Notes under the pieces: generated by a model
Seen by the model: only the letters and a program-made list of their open reading frames with translations
Database searches by the model: none
Told to the model about the DNA's origin: nothing
Assembly: GCA_022844125.1 (NCBI GenBank)
Contig: JALHMI010000007.1
Location: forward strand, 194,896-258,895
DNA: 64,000 nt
Reading direction: 5' to 3'
From: Pirellulales bacterium
Lineage (GTDB): Bacteria > Planctomycetota > Planctomycetia > Pirellulales > PALSA-1355
Program-made: the position numbers and the translations under genes
Shown: piece after piece, positions 8,144 through 17,043 of the stretch
How the letters are laid out: each line of letters opens with the position of its first letter
Numbering within the stretch: position 1 is the first letter of the stretch

Positions 8144-10060
8144 TCACTGCAGATTTCGGCGACGACGGGCAGCAATAATTGCAACAGTGCCAAGGGCCGC
8201 CAGGATCATGCTCGACGGTTCGGGGACCCCGATCGCTTGGCTCTCGATGAGAAAGACTTGCCCCTGGTCGGTGTTGAAGGCCAGGCCATGCGCACCGTAG
8301 CGGAGTAGCGTATAGGAGCCGGCATTGCCGACCTCGGGAATCGTGAGCGTGTCGATCTGGATGAACGTGGCCATATCGAAGATGCGAATCGTCTGTCCAC
8401 GGAGCATGTAAACGTGACCGGCTTCGGCATCGACGGCAACCCCGCCGGAAAACTCGCCGCCCGAGAATTGACCTGCCGCGGTAAAGTCCGTCAGGTCGAA
8501 AGCGCGGGCTTGCGTGCTCACGAGCAAGTCGCCGTCGAGAGCGATTCCCGGATCGGGCCCGCCCAGGGCTCCGCCGTATTGCGCGCTGAGCGAGTCGCCC
8601 GGTCCGAGGGTGACTTTGGCGAGGTTCTGACCGCTCGTCGCATAGAACGTGCTGGGGTCGGGCGAATAGGCCAGGTTGTAGGCGGCGATGCCCACGATTG
8701 GGTCGTGCGTGAACGTCGTGCCGTCGAACTGCCAGACCTGCAAGCCGACATACTGGGGGCTTCCGGCCCGTAGCAGTGAAGCCACGAACGTGTCGGGTCG
8801 CGTGGGCACCGCGGCCAGGTCGGCAACGATGTAGTTCTCGGGCACGGTCGACTGCGGCCCGGGCGTCATCGAGTTGAGATCGAGGGCTCGGATCTTGAAT
8901 GCGCCGGAAATGTCGACGTACATCTGCGAACCATCGGACGAGACCGTAATCGCTTGCGGTTCGCTGCCAATGAAGGTCGAGTCCATGATGGTGCGCGTGA
9001 CCAGATCGATTCGCGTAATGGAGTTTCCGACGCCGACACCGCCGCTGGAGGGCACCGCCGCATAGAGAATGTCGCGCACCGGGTCCATCTTCAGAGCGTT
9101 GACGGGGAGATCGAGGATCGTCTTCGAGGTAACGACGCCTGCCGAAGCGGGTTGGATCCCGAGGAATAGCCCCAGCGCACCGAGCACCGCGAGCGAGGTG
9201 CCTCGTCTCGAGAACCGCCGGCATCCGAATACGGCCAGGATCCCCAGCGCTGCGAGCATCAAGCTCGACGGTTCGGGGACGGTGAGGCCAGCGAACTGGC
9301 CGAGGGGATCGAAGTTCTTGTACTCGGTGACGCCATCGAGGCCGGCGTTGAAGAGGTGCAGTCGGCCAGCACCGATGGCGTACACGCCATTCAGTCCCAC
9401 GGCCACGTCATCGATCGCGCCGCCCGTGTAGTAGAACTGCCCTTCGGAAGACGCAGTGACATTCACTGGGTCGATTCGCACGAGTGAGATCAGGCCCGCG
9501 TCGTTGTCCATGGTGAGCAGGCTGCCGGGCTGGGCTGGGTGGTCGCTCATGCCGTCCAGGTCGACGCCAAAGCTGCCATACAGGTTGCCGATGCCCGGGA
9601 TGGCCTGGTAGTTGATGTTGCCGGTGATTGCGCCGGTGAGAGGGTTGATCTCGCCAACATCGGTGCTGACCGTTCCGCCGGGCGAAAAGCCCACGTAGAG
9701 TTTGCCGTTCGCGACGCCGATGCTCTCCATGAAAAACGGCTTGTTGCCGTTGAGCAGGATCTCGGTGCTGTGCAAGAGCGCACCGGTCTGCGGATTGATC
9801 TTGAGCAGCGAATAGCCGGCGTTGGCGAAGAAGCCGTCGGCATGGGCGGTGATCGCAAAAATCGAGCCGTCGAGATAAGCAAGATCGGCGCCGAAGAATT
9901 GGAAGCCGATTGGGCCGACAGTCGTAACGGCCGCAGTTTCGGAATTGATTCGCATCAACGTGCTGGCTGCGGTGTTGATCGTGTAGAGCGATTCGGCGGC
10001 GGCGGGCGCGGCGCTTGACGCCAGGCCGAACAGCAACGTTATTTTCAGGCAGGTGTTCAT
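8144..10060 (-). CDS. Secreted two-part beta-propeller-like protein with two PEP-CTERM signals
   Basis: A 638-residue protein with an N-terminal signal peptide (MNTCLKITLLFG to AAAES). Residues about 25-255 form repeated short beta units (YTINTAAST, LLKINPQTGAL, VGEINPLTGAI) like a propeller. A complete PEP-CTERM signal follows at about 261-287 (VPEPSSLMLAALG, then CRRFSRR). Another hydrophobic signal-like segment (about 290-310, ending QPASAG) leads a second propeller-like part, and the protein ends in a second PEP-CTERM signal at 612-638 (VPEPSSMILAALG, then AARRRR). PEP-CTERM is the exosortase sorting tag, normally only at the extreme C-terminus. It looks like an in-frame fusion of two secreted proteins. 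ATG 10060 gives the signal peptide at residue 1. Confidence 0.8.
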   Translation of the reverse strand: MNTCLKITLLFGLASSAAPAAAESLYTINTAASTLMRINSETAAVTTVGPIGFQFFGADLAYLDGSIFAITAHADGFFANAGYSLLKINPQTGALLHSTEILLNGNKPFFMESIGVANGKLYVGFSPGGTVSTDVGEINPLTGAITGNINYQAIPGIGNLYGSFGVDLDGMSDHPAQPGSLLTMDNDAGLISLVRIDPVNVTASSEGQFYYTGGAIDDVAVGLNGVYAIGAGRLHLFNAGLDGVTEYKNFDPLGQFAGLTVPEPSSLMLAALGILAVFGCRRFSRRGTSLAVLGALGLFLGIQPASAGVVTSKTILDLPVNALKMDPVRDILYAAVPSSGGVGVGNSITRIDLVTRTIMDSTFIGSEPQAITVSSDGSQMYVDISGAFKIRALDLNSMTPGPQSTVPENYIVADLAAVPTRPDTFVASLLRAGSPQYVGLQVWQFDGTTFTHDPIVGIAAYNLAYSPDPSTFYATSGQNLAKVTLGPGDSLSAQYGGALGGPDPGIALDGDLLVSTQARAFDLTDFTAAGQFSGGEFSGGVAVDAEAGHVYMLRGQTIRIFDMATFIQIDTLTIPEVGNAGSYTLLRYGAHGLAFNTDQGQVFLIESQAIGVPEPSSMILAALGTVAIIAARRRRNLQ

Positions 10061-10398
10061 GGTGTTGTCCTTGGTTAGGTGCGCAGCGCGGAGCGCGCGA
10101 CGAGTCATGGTGCGAAGTCGAACCGAAGCGGGCGCGAACGCGGTCCGAGCGAGAGAGCTGGCGAAATGGACGAGGGGCGTCGGGCTAGCGGGACCGTGGA
10201 GAAAGTCGAAAGAGGATGTCAGGCAGCTTTCCAGGTTAGCGGTGTGCAGAGCGCCATTCAAGGGGTGCGACCACCGCCGCACCGCGAGGAATTGCCCGAG
10301 AAATTGGCCGGAACTGGCGGCCGCGGGCTAATTGCGCTGACAGTGGGGCTATGCTTCGAGTAGACTGGGGCTACCTTAACCCCTCGGAGACTGAACGC

Positions 10399-10608
10399 AT
10401 GAGCGGCCTGACCGACATCGAGATCCAAGAGATCAATGCGAAACTCGGTACGCTTCGCCAACAGATTCGTGAGACCGGCGCCACGGTGCTGAGTCCGACC
10501 CCGGCTTGGGAATCGCTGCGCAAGGAAATCGCCACGCTCAATCGCAAGCTCACCACCGACACGAACGCCAAGGCGAAGCGCGCCGCGGCGGCAGCAGCGA
10601 GCGTTTAG
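10399..10608 (+). CDS. Small hypothetical helical protein
   Basis: A 69-residue protein starting MSGLTDIEIQEINAKL. It is charged and likely helical (coiled coil about residues 7-55), with an Ala/Lys-rich tail. I do not recognise a family. A CGGAG box lies about 10 bases before the ATG at 10399, which is why this start is preferred over an earlier one. It is alone, 210 bases upstream of the sulfatase. The 339-base gap upstream (10061-10398) holds no gene I can support and should contain the promoters of the divergent PEP-CTERM gene and this gene. Confidence 0.55.
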   Translation: MSGLTDIEIQEINAKLGTLRQQIRETGATVLSPTPAWESLRKEIATLNRKLTTDTNAKAKRAAAAAASV

Positions 10609-10817
10609 GCCGCGAGCGAACTCACCCTCCGACCCCCCCGCATCGCGCATCCAAAGACTGGACGTCGCGCGTGCGGACCACGCCGATTCCGGCCTGCGAT
10701 GGAAACGTCGCTGGCGCCGGTTGCTGTTGGACATTTCGCCCTCGGTCAGCGAAACTCAGAACCACTTCGGCGGTTCAATTCTTGTTTGGGGGGCCAACTT
10801 TTACTGAGGAGTCTGTC

Positions 10818-12197
10818 ATGCGCAGTTCATTCGGGTGTGCTTTGCTGGCGGCTCTTTTCGCCGCGACTTCGACCGCGGCGGCAGCCGATGCGAAGAAGCC
10901 GAACGTCGTCATCTTTCTGTGCGACGATACCGGTTGGGCCGAATTCGGATTTCAAGGGGGCGACATCCCCACGCCAAGCATCGACTCGATCGCCAAGAAC
11001 GGCGTCCGGTTCACGCAAGGCTACGTCTCGGGGCCCTACTGCAGCCCGACGCGCGCCGGCCTGATGACCGGACGCTATCAGACGCGGTTCGGCCACGAGT
11101 TCAACAGCGTGGCGCGTCGCGCGGGCCTGTCGCTCGAAGAGAAGACGATTGCCGACCGTCTGAAGACCTTGGGTTACGCGACCGCGGCGGTCGGTAAATG
11201 GCATCTCGGTGAGCAGCCGCCGTATCGGCCCTGGCTGCGCGGCTTCGACGAATTCTACGGCACGCTGGCGAACACCCCGTTTTTCCATCCGACGAACTTC
11301 GTCGACACCCGCGTGTCGAAGGAAGTGCAGAAGATCGAGGACGAGGAATTCTACACGACAGATAAATATGCCGAGCGCGCGGTCGAGTTCATCGAAGCCC
11401 AGAAAGGCAAGCCGTGGTTCCTGTACTTCCCGTTCAATGCCCAGCATGCGCCGCTGCAAGCGCCGAAGAAGTACCTGGATCGGTTTCCGCATAACAAGGA
11501 CGAAAGGCGCCGGATTTTCGCGGCGATGATGTCGGCCATGGACGATGCCGTGGGCCAGGTGTTGGCGGAAGTTCGCAAGCAAGGCGAGGAAGAGAACACG
11601 CTGATCTTCTTCCTCTCGGATAACGGCGGCCCGACGCTGCAAACCACGTCGAGCAACAAACCGCTGCGAGGATTCAAGAGCACGACCTGGGAAGGCGGCG
11701 TGCGCGTGCCGTTCGCCGTGCAATGGCAGGGGCACATCCAGCCTGGGCAGACGTACACGAACCCGATCATTCAGCTCGACATTTTGCCGACGGTCATCGC
11801 GGCGGCGGGCGGAAAGGTCGATCCGGCCTGGAAGCTCGACGGCGTGAATCTGCTGCCGTACCTGGAAGGCAAAGAGACGGCCAAGCCGCACGAGACACTC
11901 TACTGGCGGTTTGGCGAGCAGCGTGCCATTCGTCACGGCGATTACAAGCTCGTGGTCGGTCGCGACGGCAGTGGCCAGCCAGAGCTCTATAACCTGGCGA
12001 GCGACATCTCGGAGTCGAAGGACCTCGCCTCGGCCGATCCGGAGAAGCTCAAGGAGCTCGAGTCGCTGTATGCGAGCTGGAATGCCGAGCAGGCGCCACC
12101 CAGCTTCCCGAATGAACCCGCCGGCAAGGGTCAGGGCAAAGGCAAAGGAAAAGGAAAGGGTAAAGCCCGGGCCAAGGCCAAGGCGAATCCGGCCTGA
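10818..12197 (+). CDS. Secreted arylsulfatase-type sulfatase with Lys/Gly-rich tail
   Basis: A 459-residue protein. Signal peptide MRSSFGCALLAALFAATSTAAAA, then the metal-binding start KPNVVIFLCDDTGW. The formylglycine motif C-S-P-T-R (in GPYCSPTRAGLMTGRY) is intact, followed by AVGKWHLG, FFLSDNGGP (metal ligands) and a C-terminal subdomain. Formylglycine sulfatases release sulfate from sulfated polysaccharides or other esters; planctomycetes carry dozens. A GAGGAG box lies before ATG 10818. The end is unusual: about 25 residues of alternating Gly and Lys, then Ala/Lys (GKGQGKGKGKGKGKARAKAK), strongly basic, perhaps binding an anionic substrate or surface. No formylglycine-generating enzyme is encoded in the window. 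Confidence 0.95.
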   Translation: MRSSFGCALLAALFAATSTAAAADAKKPNVVIFLCDDTGWAEFGFQGGDIPTPSIDSIAKNGVRFTQGYVSGPYCSPTRAGLMTGRYQTRFGHEFNSVARRAGLSLEEKTIADRLKTLGYATAAVGKWHLGEQPPYRPWLRGFDEFYGTLANTPFFHPTNFVDTRVSKEVQKIEDEEFYTTDKYAERAVEFIEAQKGKPWFLYFPFNAQHAPLQAPKKYLDRFPHNKDERRRIFAAMMSAMDDAVGQVLAEVRKQGEEENTLIFFLSDNGGPTLQTTSSNKPLRGFKSTTWEGGVRVPFAVQWQGHIQPGQTYTNPIIQLDILPTVIAAAGGKVDPAWKLDGVNLLPYLEGKETAKPHETLYWRFGEQRAIRHGDYKLVVGRDGSGQPELYNLASDISESKDLASADPEKLKELESLYASWNAEQAPPSFPNEPAGKGQGKGKGKGKGKARAKAKANPA

Positions 12198-12247
12198 GGC
12201 CAATGCGGCCGAGCGATCGGGTTGCGGTCCGAGTAATTCGCACAGCA

Positions 12248-12281
12248 CGGGTCGCGCTCAGCGTTGCGTGAGCGCGACCCG
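12248..12281. terminator. Perfect 13-bp hairpin between sulfatase and cyanophycinase-like genes
   Basis: CGGGTCGCGCTCA (12248-12260) pairs perfectly with TGAGCGCGACCCG (12269-12281) around an 8-base loop. No T-run follows, so it may be a transcript-stabilising or attenuating hairpin rather than a complete intrinsic terminator. Confidence 0.55.
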
Positions 12282-12304
12282 CTTGCACATTCTGAGGGTG
12301 GGAG

Positions 12305-13150
12305 ATGACCGTGATCGAGAGCGTTCGAATCAACCAAATTTTGGCACTTATCGTGGCGCTTGCTCCCAGCTTATACACCGTGGGCCAGGTCAGCGGCGCT
12401 TCGCCGGGTGGCGCCCTGGTGGTCGTTGGTGGCGGGGAGATTGGGCCGGCGATTGTCGCGCGGTTCGTCGAACTGGCGGGGGGCAAAGACGCCGAGATCG
12501 TCGCGATTCCGACGGCGCACGACGTGCCCGACGCCGGCGAGCGATTGGCGAAATCGCTGCGCGAGACGTTCGGCTTCGAGCGGATCACGATCCTGCACAC
12601 CAAGGATCGGGCGGAAGCGGACTCGGAGGAATTTGTCGCTCCGCTGCAAAGTGCGACCGCGGTCTGGATCGGCGGCGGTCGGCAGTGGCGGCTCGTCGAT
12701 TCCTATCTGGGGACGCGCACCGAACGCGAGATCAAGTCGGTTCTCGAACGCGGGGGCGTCGTGGGAGGCAGTTCGGCCGGAGCCACGATTCAGGGTTCGT
12801 TCCTGGTGCGCGGGGCGCGCGAAGGGAACCGGATCATGGTGGCTAAGGACTACACCCAGGGCCTCGGATTGATGAACGGCGTGGCCATCGACCAGCACAT
12901 TCTGCCGCGCGGCCGGGCGGGCGATCTTGCGCCGGTCATCGACGCGCATCCCGAACTGCTGGGTCTGGGGGTCGATGAGTCGACGGCGATGGTGGTCGAG
13001 GGAGATCGGTTCGAGGTGATCGGCCGGGGCGTGGTGGCCATTCACGATGGACGCGAGCACGACGGCCGGAAGTATTACTTCCTGGCGCCGGGGGAGCAGT
13101 TCGATTGGAAAGCCCGGCGGCGCGTGGAAGCCGACAACGTTCGTAAGTAA
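12305..13150 (+). CDS. Cyanophycinase-like peptidase (family S51)
   Basis: A 281-residue protein. Residues about 8-32 are hydrophobic and end near VSGAS, a likely signal peptide. VVVGGGEIGPAIV and AVWIGGGRQWRLVD are followed by the nucleophile elbow GGSSAGATIQG (catalytic Ser about residue 160), characteristic of S51 peptidases (cyanophycinase, dipeptidase E). The later GLGLMNGVAIDQHILPRGR and GVDESTAMVV blocks also match cyanophycinase. Cyanophycinase cleaves the Asp-Arg polymer; exported relatives in heterotrophs may act on foreign cyanophycin or other beta-aspartyl peptides. GGGAG just before ATG 12305 serves as ribosome binding site. Confidence 0.85.
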   Translation: MTVIESVRINQILALIVALAPSLYTVGQVSGASPGGALVVVGGGEIGPAIVARFVELAGGKDAEIVAIPTAHDVPDAGERLAKSLRETFGFERITILHTKDRAEADSEEFVAPLQSATAVWIGGGRQWRLVDSYLGTRTEREIKSVLERGGVVGGSSAGATIQGSFLVRGAREGNRIMVAKDYTQGLGLMNGVAIDQHILPRGRAGDLAPVIDAHPELLGLGVDESTAMVVEGDRFEVIGRGVVAIHDGREHDGRKYYFLAPGEQFDWKARRRVEADNVRK

Positions 13151-13173
13151 GCGGAACGCAAGGTTCGCGTTCG

Positions 13174-14787
13174 TCAGCCGCTGTTGTAGGTCTTCAGGCG
13201 GCCGGCGGTCGCTTCACGCGTGAACTTGTAGAAGTGCCAGTGCGTAACGCAGCGGTTCATGAACTGCGCGAAGCCGACGATGTCGCGGCGATACTTCAGG
13301 TTGCGGGTGAAGAAGTAGCGGAGATAGACCTTGCCCACCGTGCGCAGCGAGCCGTCGCGAGCGAGCGCCCAGAAGAGCTTCCAGAGCAGCGCCAGGCCGA
13401 ACAGGAGCGTGGGAATCTGTTTTCCTTCGCCGCTCTTCTTGCAGATCTCGGCCCGCCGCTGCAAGTACTCGGGCGAGTCGTAAACCTTGAAGTAGCGATC
13501 AAAGAAGGCCTCGGGCGTGTACAGCCGTTCGACGAGCTTCCAGTACCCGGAGCGCAACTGGTCGCGTGTCATTTGCTTGGGGATGAAGTTGCAGTTGGGA
13601 TCTTCCTCGATGAGGCGTCCCTCTTTTTGCAAACGTTCATAAAGCGGCGTGCGCGGAATGGCCTGCAGCATGCCGACCATGGCCAGCGTGATGCCGTTTT
13701 CCTGGATGAACTGGAACTGATCCTCGAAGATCGCCAGGTCGTCGTTGTCGAACCCGACGATGAAGCCGGCGTTGATATCGAGTCCCGCGGCCTGAATGCG
13801 GCCGAGTTTCGCACCCAGCGTGTCGCCACGCGTGTTCTGGAATTTCTTGGTTTCGTTGAGCGAATCGAGCCGCGGCGTCTCGATGCCGATGAACACGCTG
13901 CGGAAATTGGCCCGATACATCATGTCGAGCAGTTCGGCGTCGTTGGCCAGGTCGATGCTGGCCTCGGTCGTGAGCCGGAGCGGGTAGTTGTGCTCTTCCA
14001 TCCAGGGGATGAGCTTATCGAGCAGGGCCTTGGCCTTCTTCTTGTTGCCGATGAAGTTGTCGTCGACGATAAAGACCGAGTGGAAGCCGGCCCGGCGCAT
14101 GTCGTCGAGCTCGGCCACGAGCTGATCGGGATCCTTGACGCGCGGCTTGCGGCCGAAGATCACGATGATGTCGCAGAACTCGCACTCGAAGGGGCAGCCG
14201 CGGGAATATTGCAGCGCGCCGGTTGCGTAGCAGTCGACCTTCAGGTGGTCGTAGCGCGGGCGCGGGACCTTGGTCATGTCGGTGGGCGTCGCCTGCTCGT
14301 AGCGGGCTTCGAACGGCTGGCCGCTGGCGAAGTTCTCGAGGAACACGGGCCAGGTGGTTTCAGCCTCGCCGATGAATTTGACGTCGCACAGGTCGTCGAA
14401 GAACGACTCTTTGACGGACACAAATGGCCCGCCCACGACGGTGAAGATCTTGCGTGCGCGGAGCTCGACCAGGATCTGGCGGATGCGTTCTTTTTGCACC
14501 GTCATGCCGGTGACGCCGACGATGTCGTACTTGGCGAGGGCTTCCCAGTCGATCTCCTCGACGTTCTCGTCGAGCAGATGCACCTGGTGATCGCCGCAGA
14601 GCCCGGCCACGGCCGAGAGCGACCCGGAGATCATCGTGCTGCGCTTGTCGCCGGGGTACAGCGGCAGGGCGAACTCGAAGCCCCAGTAGGACGGTTCGAA
14701 GCGGGGATTGATGAGACAGATCGAGAGCGTCCGGCGCGGGAGCGCGGCGGAGGCGTCTTCCGCCATGACCTCAAGAGTGCCGCTCAT
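13174..14787 (-). CDS. B12-binding domain radical SAM protein (BchE/HpnR-like, DUF4070)
   Basis: A 537-residue protein. The first about 150 residues form a cobalamin-binding Rossmann domain (SICLINPRF, then KYDIVGVTGMT, then VVGGPFVS). The radical SAM core follows with the cluster motif CPFECEFCD (C-x3-C-x2-C, about residue 200). The C-terminal DUF4070-like region has MVGMLQAIPRTPLYERL. Relatives include the hopanoid methylase HpnR and Mg-protoporphyrin cyclase BchE. The substrate cannot be told here; no hopanoid or chlorophyll genes are near. It would use SAM, a 4Fe-4S cluster and cobalamin in the cytoplasm. It lies alone, leftward. Confidence 0.88.
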   Translation of the reverse strand: MSGTLEVMAEDASAALPRRTLSICLINPRFEPSYWGFEFALPLYPGDKRSTMISGSLSAVAGLCGDHQVHLLDENVEEIDWEALAKYDIVGVTGMTVQKERIRQILVELRARKIFTVVGGPFVSVKESFFDDLCDVKFIGEAETTWPVFLENFASGQPFEARYEQATPTDMTKVPRPRYDHLKVDCYATGALQYSRGCPFECEFCDIIVIFGRKPRVKDPDQLVAELDDMRRAGFHSVFIVDDNFIGNKKKAKALLDKLIPWMEEHNYPLRLTTEASIDLANDAELLDMMYRANFRSVFIGIETPRLDSLNETKKFQNTRGDTLGAKLGRIQAAGLDINAGFIVGFDNDDLAIFEDQFQFIQENGITLAMVGMLQAIPRTPLYERLQKEGRLIEEDPNCNFIPKQMTRDQLRSGYWKLVERLYTPEAFFDRYFKVYDSPEYLQRRAEICKKSGEGKQIPTLLFGLALLWKLFWALARDGSLRTVGKVYLRYFFTRNLKYRRDIVGFAQFMNRCVTHWHFYKFTREATAGRLKTYNSG

Positions 14788-15055
14788 TGGAAGAAAGCGC
14801 GATGGGTGTCAAGCCGACGCGACACGCGCGGCCAGAAGGGCGGCGCGTGGTTCAACTTGCTCGGGCGCACCATAGAGCGCTGTGCGGTAATTGCCTACAG
14901 CAGTCTGGGAAAAAACTTTCCGCTGCAGCCGAAGTCCGGGACCCGCAGCAGGAAACCGGCTGGACGATGCCCTACATTTGCGGCCGCTGAAGGACGATTG
15001 GCACGGTGCTAAACCGCACGCCGATCTGCTGTGCTAACAGCTCGATCGACGCTAT

Positions 15056-15099
15056 CGGGGGTCGGGAGATGAACCCCCGGCCGGGCAGAGGTGCCCGGC
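15056..15099 (-). terminator. Tandem hairpins just downstream of tRNA-Cys
   Basis: Two adjacent stems lie 14 bases beyond the 3' end of the tRNA on the minus strand: GCCGGGCA/TGCCCGGC (15080-15099, 8 bp) and CGGGGGT/ACCCCCG (15056-15079, 7 bp). There is no T-tract, so they may block processing or aid termination. The rest of the 326-base gap to 14787 holds nothing else I can support. Confidence 0.45.
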
Positions 15100-15113
15100 G
15101 AGGAAAGATAAAA

Positions 15114-15184
15114 GGCGCCGGTGAGAGTCGAACTCACGATGGCGGATTTGCAATCCGCTGCCTTAGCCTCTTGGCGACGGCGCC
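15114..15184 (-). tRNA. tRNA-Cys (anticodon GCA)
   Basis: The 71-base minus-strand sequence folds as a full cloverleaf. Acceptor GGCGCCG/CGGCGCC, D arm GCC-AAGAGGCTAA-GGC, anticodon arm GCGGA-TTGCAAA-TCCGC, variable loop CATC and T arm GTGAG-TTCGACT-CTCAC are all present. The anticodon is GCA. The 3' CCA is not encoded (TTT follows). The 313 bases upstream on its strand (15185-15497) hold no gene and should include its promoter. Confidence 0.97.
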
Positions 15185-15497
15185 GGTTGAACGAATGCTA
15201 AAACTAAAAAAACCTTGGGTTTGGGTCAAGGCCATCCTTCTGGGGTTTTGGGCGCTTCCGGTAAAAGCATCCCGGCCCTCTGCGGCCTAGTGAAGACTAT
15301 CGGCAGCGCGGCACGATCCTCTACATACGCATCGCATGGCAGCTTCGTCAGACACGCAAGGCAGCGTGCTGGCGCTAGCGGGAACTTGATCGCAGCAGCA
15401 CGACGACGACTCTCGCACGGCGTCGCCACCCCTGCCCCCAAGCGATGTGCTCATTATTCGAAGGGATTCGAGCGAAGGCAAAAGGAGCTTGCCACTT

Positions 15498-15836
15498 ATG
15501 GGCATTTGGAGTTTTTTCGAGCGGCGGCGGACAGCCCGAATTGCGGCCAATCTGGCCAGTGAAGTGGCCCAGCGAAGCATCGGACCGGTGCTCGGACGCG
15601 TCAAGCGTCGGGCCGGTACCATGCGCAACGCCGAAGCCCGCGGCTACGTCCGGGCGCGATCGCTGGAGATCGTGCACCGGGAGCTGGCCGCGGTGCAGAA
15701 GGGTCGCGAGAAGCTCGATCCGGCGATCCAGACCGAGATCGTGAGCCTGGCGACCGAGGCCGTGATGGTCCGCGTGCTGGCCGAGCTGCGCAGTGCTCCG
15801 GCCGAGACGCGCAAGCCCGAGCGGAAGGCGGCGTAG
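15498..15836 (+). CDS. Hypothetical helical protein
   Basis: A 112-residue protein starting MGIWSFFERRRTARIAAN. An AAAGGAG box sits 10 bases before the ATG at 15498, which fixes the start. It is rich in Ala, Arg and Glu, probably all-helical, with no signal peptide or membrane segment and a basic tail (KPERKAA). I do not recognise a family. It lies 139 bases before the aldolase gene in the same direction and could share its transcript. Confidence 0.6.
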   Translation: MGIWSFFERRRTARIAANLASEVAQRSIGPVLGRVKRRAGTMRNAEARGYVRARSLEIVHRELAAVQKGREKLDPAIQTEIVSLATEAVMVRVLAELRSAPAETRKPERKAA

Positions 15837-15975
15837 CGACTGCTCGCCCCACCGAGTGACCGAGCGCGGCGCGTGCTTGAATGCGCGCGAGCGGCGCGGT
15901 CTAGTGGGCGCGAAGGCCACTTGCGCGAGTTCCCGAGAGCCGATTGGGCGGCGGCTGTTCGAGCCGCCGTAGCAC

Positions 15976-16902
15976 ATGAGTCCTGATCCTGCCACCGCCG
16001 GCCACCCCCCGTTGGCTGGCGTGCAATGCGTGTTTCAGACGCCCTATGCGGCGGATGAGTCGATCGACTACCAGGCGCTGGAGCGCGAGATCGAATGGCT
16101 CTTCGCCCGCGGCGCTGACGGCATTGTGATGGCGATGGTCAGCGAAGTGCTCCGGCTCTCGGGCAGCGAGCGCGAGGAGTTGGCGAAGGTGGCTTGCCGG
16201 TGCGCGCGAGGGCGCGGCAGCGCCGTAATCAGCGTCGGCGCCGAAAGCAGCCACACGGCCGAGAGCTTCGCCCGGCAGGCGGAACGCTCAGGCGCCGACG
16301 CGGTGATGGCGGTGCCGCCGATTGCGGTCGCGCTGGGTGAAGAGCAACTGCTGGCGTACTACCGGCGAATCCTGCACGCGGTGGCGATTCCGGTGGTCGT
16401 GCAGGATGCCAGCGGTTACGTCGGCCGGCCGCTGCCGATTGCGACGCTCGCGCGATTACAGGATGAATTTGGCGAGCGGGTGCTGTTCAAGCCAGAAGCG
16501 ACGCCGATTGGTCCGCGGCTGAGCGAGCTGTTGGCAGCGACCGGTGGCAAGGCGCGGGTGTTCGAAGGCACCGGCGGGATCGCGCTGGTGGATAGCTTCA
16601 AGCGCGGAATCGTGGGCACGATGCCGGGGGCGGACCTGGTCGACGGGATCGTGGCCCTGTGGCGGGCGCTCGTGGCGGGCGATGAGGCCCGGGCGTACAA
16701 GATCTGGCTGCCGCTGGCGGCACTGGTGTCATTGCAGCACAGCCTGGATGCTTTCCTGGCGATTGAGAAACATTTGCTCGTCAAGCAAGGGATCTTCAAG
16801 AACACGATCATTCGCGGGCCGGTGGGGTATGTGCTGGATGAAGCCACGCGGAGCGAAGTTGATCGGTTGTTCGAGATGGTGCAGGAAGCGGTGAAGACGT
16901 GA
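15976..16902 (+). CDS. Dihydrodipicolinate synthase/N-acetylneuraminate lyase family aldolase
   Basis: A 308-residue TIM-barrel protein. GVQCVFQTPYAADESIDY is the family opening, AVISVGAESSHTAESFARQAERSGADAVM matches the DHDPS strand 3-4 region, and VLFKPEATPIGP carries the Schiff-base Lys. The usual GT-T substrate loop is altered and the PPY motif reads PPI, so it is probably not a true lysine-pathway DapA but one of the many lyases or aldolases of 2-keto sugar acids. It is cytoplasmic. The family is clear, the substrate is not. Confidence 0.85.
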   Translation: MSPDPATAGHPPLAGVQCVFQTPYAADESIDYQALEREIEWLFARGADGIVMAMVSEVLRLSGSEREELAKVACRCARGRGSAVISVGAESSHTAESFARQAERSGADAVMAVPPIAVALGEEQLLAYYRRILHAVAIPVVVQDASGYVGRPLPIATLARLQDEFGERVLFKPEATPIGPRLSELLAATGGKARVFEGTGGIALVDSFKRGIVGTMPGADLVDGIVALWRALVAGDEARAYKIWLPLAALVSLQHSLDAFLAIEKHLLVKQGIFKNTIIRGPVGYVLDEATRSEVDRLFEMVQEAVKT

Positions 16903-16941
16903 GAGCCTTGCTGAGGCAGACGGTCTCGGGGCGCGATTGAG

Positions 16942-16994
16942 AGCAAGGCAAGATCCTGGAAGAGCACTGCTGGGCTGGGCCAGGCAGTGGCGCC
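16942..16994 (+). repeat. Palindromic intergenic repeat, subtype A (copy 2)
   Basis: This 53-base unit aligns end to end with 46941-46993: AGCAAGGCAAGA, GGAAGAGCACTGCTGG, CCAGGCAGTGG and CCC are shared; the loop differs (GCTGGG against ACAAG plus one base). It lies 40 bases past the aldolase stop. Confidence 0.8.
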
Positions 16995-17043
16995 CTACAC
17001 CGTTAAACCTTTGCATGTGGAGATTCGGCGTGTGATGCGGTCG

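Noticed and set aside
10827-12248. 473-codon minus-strand frame opposite the sulfatase
   Set aside because: Antisense shadow; the sulfatase motifs lie on the plus strand.
13234-15012. 592-codon plus-strand frame opposite the radical SAM gene
   Set aside because: Antisense shadow; the radical SAM and cobalamin motifs are all on the minus strand.
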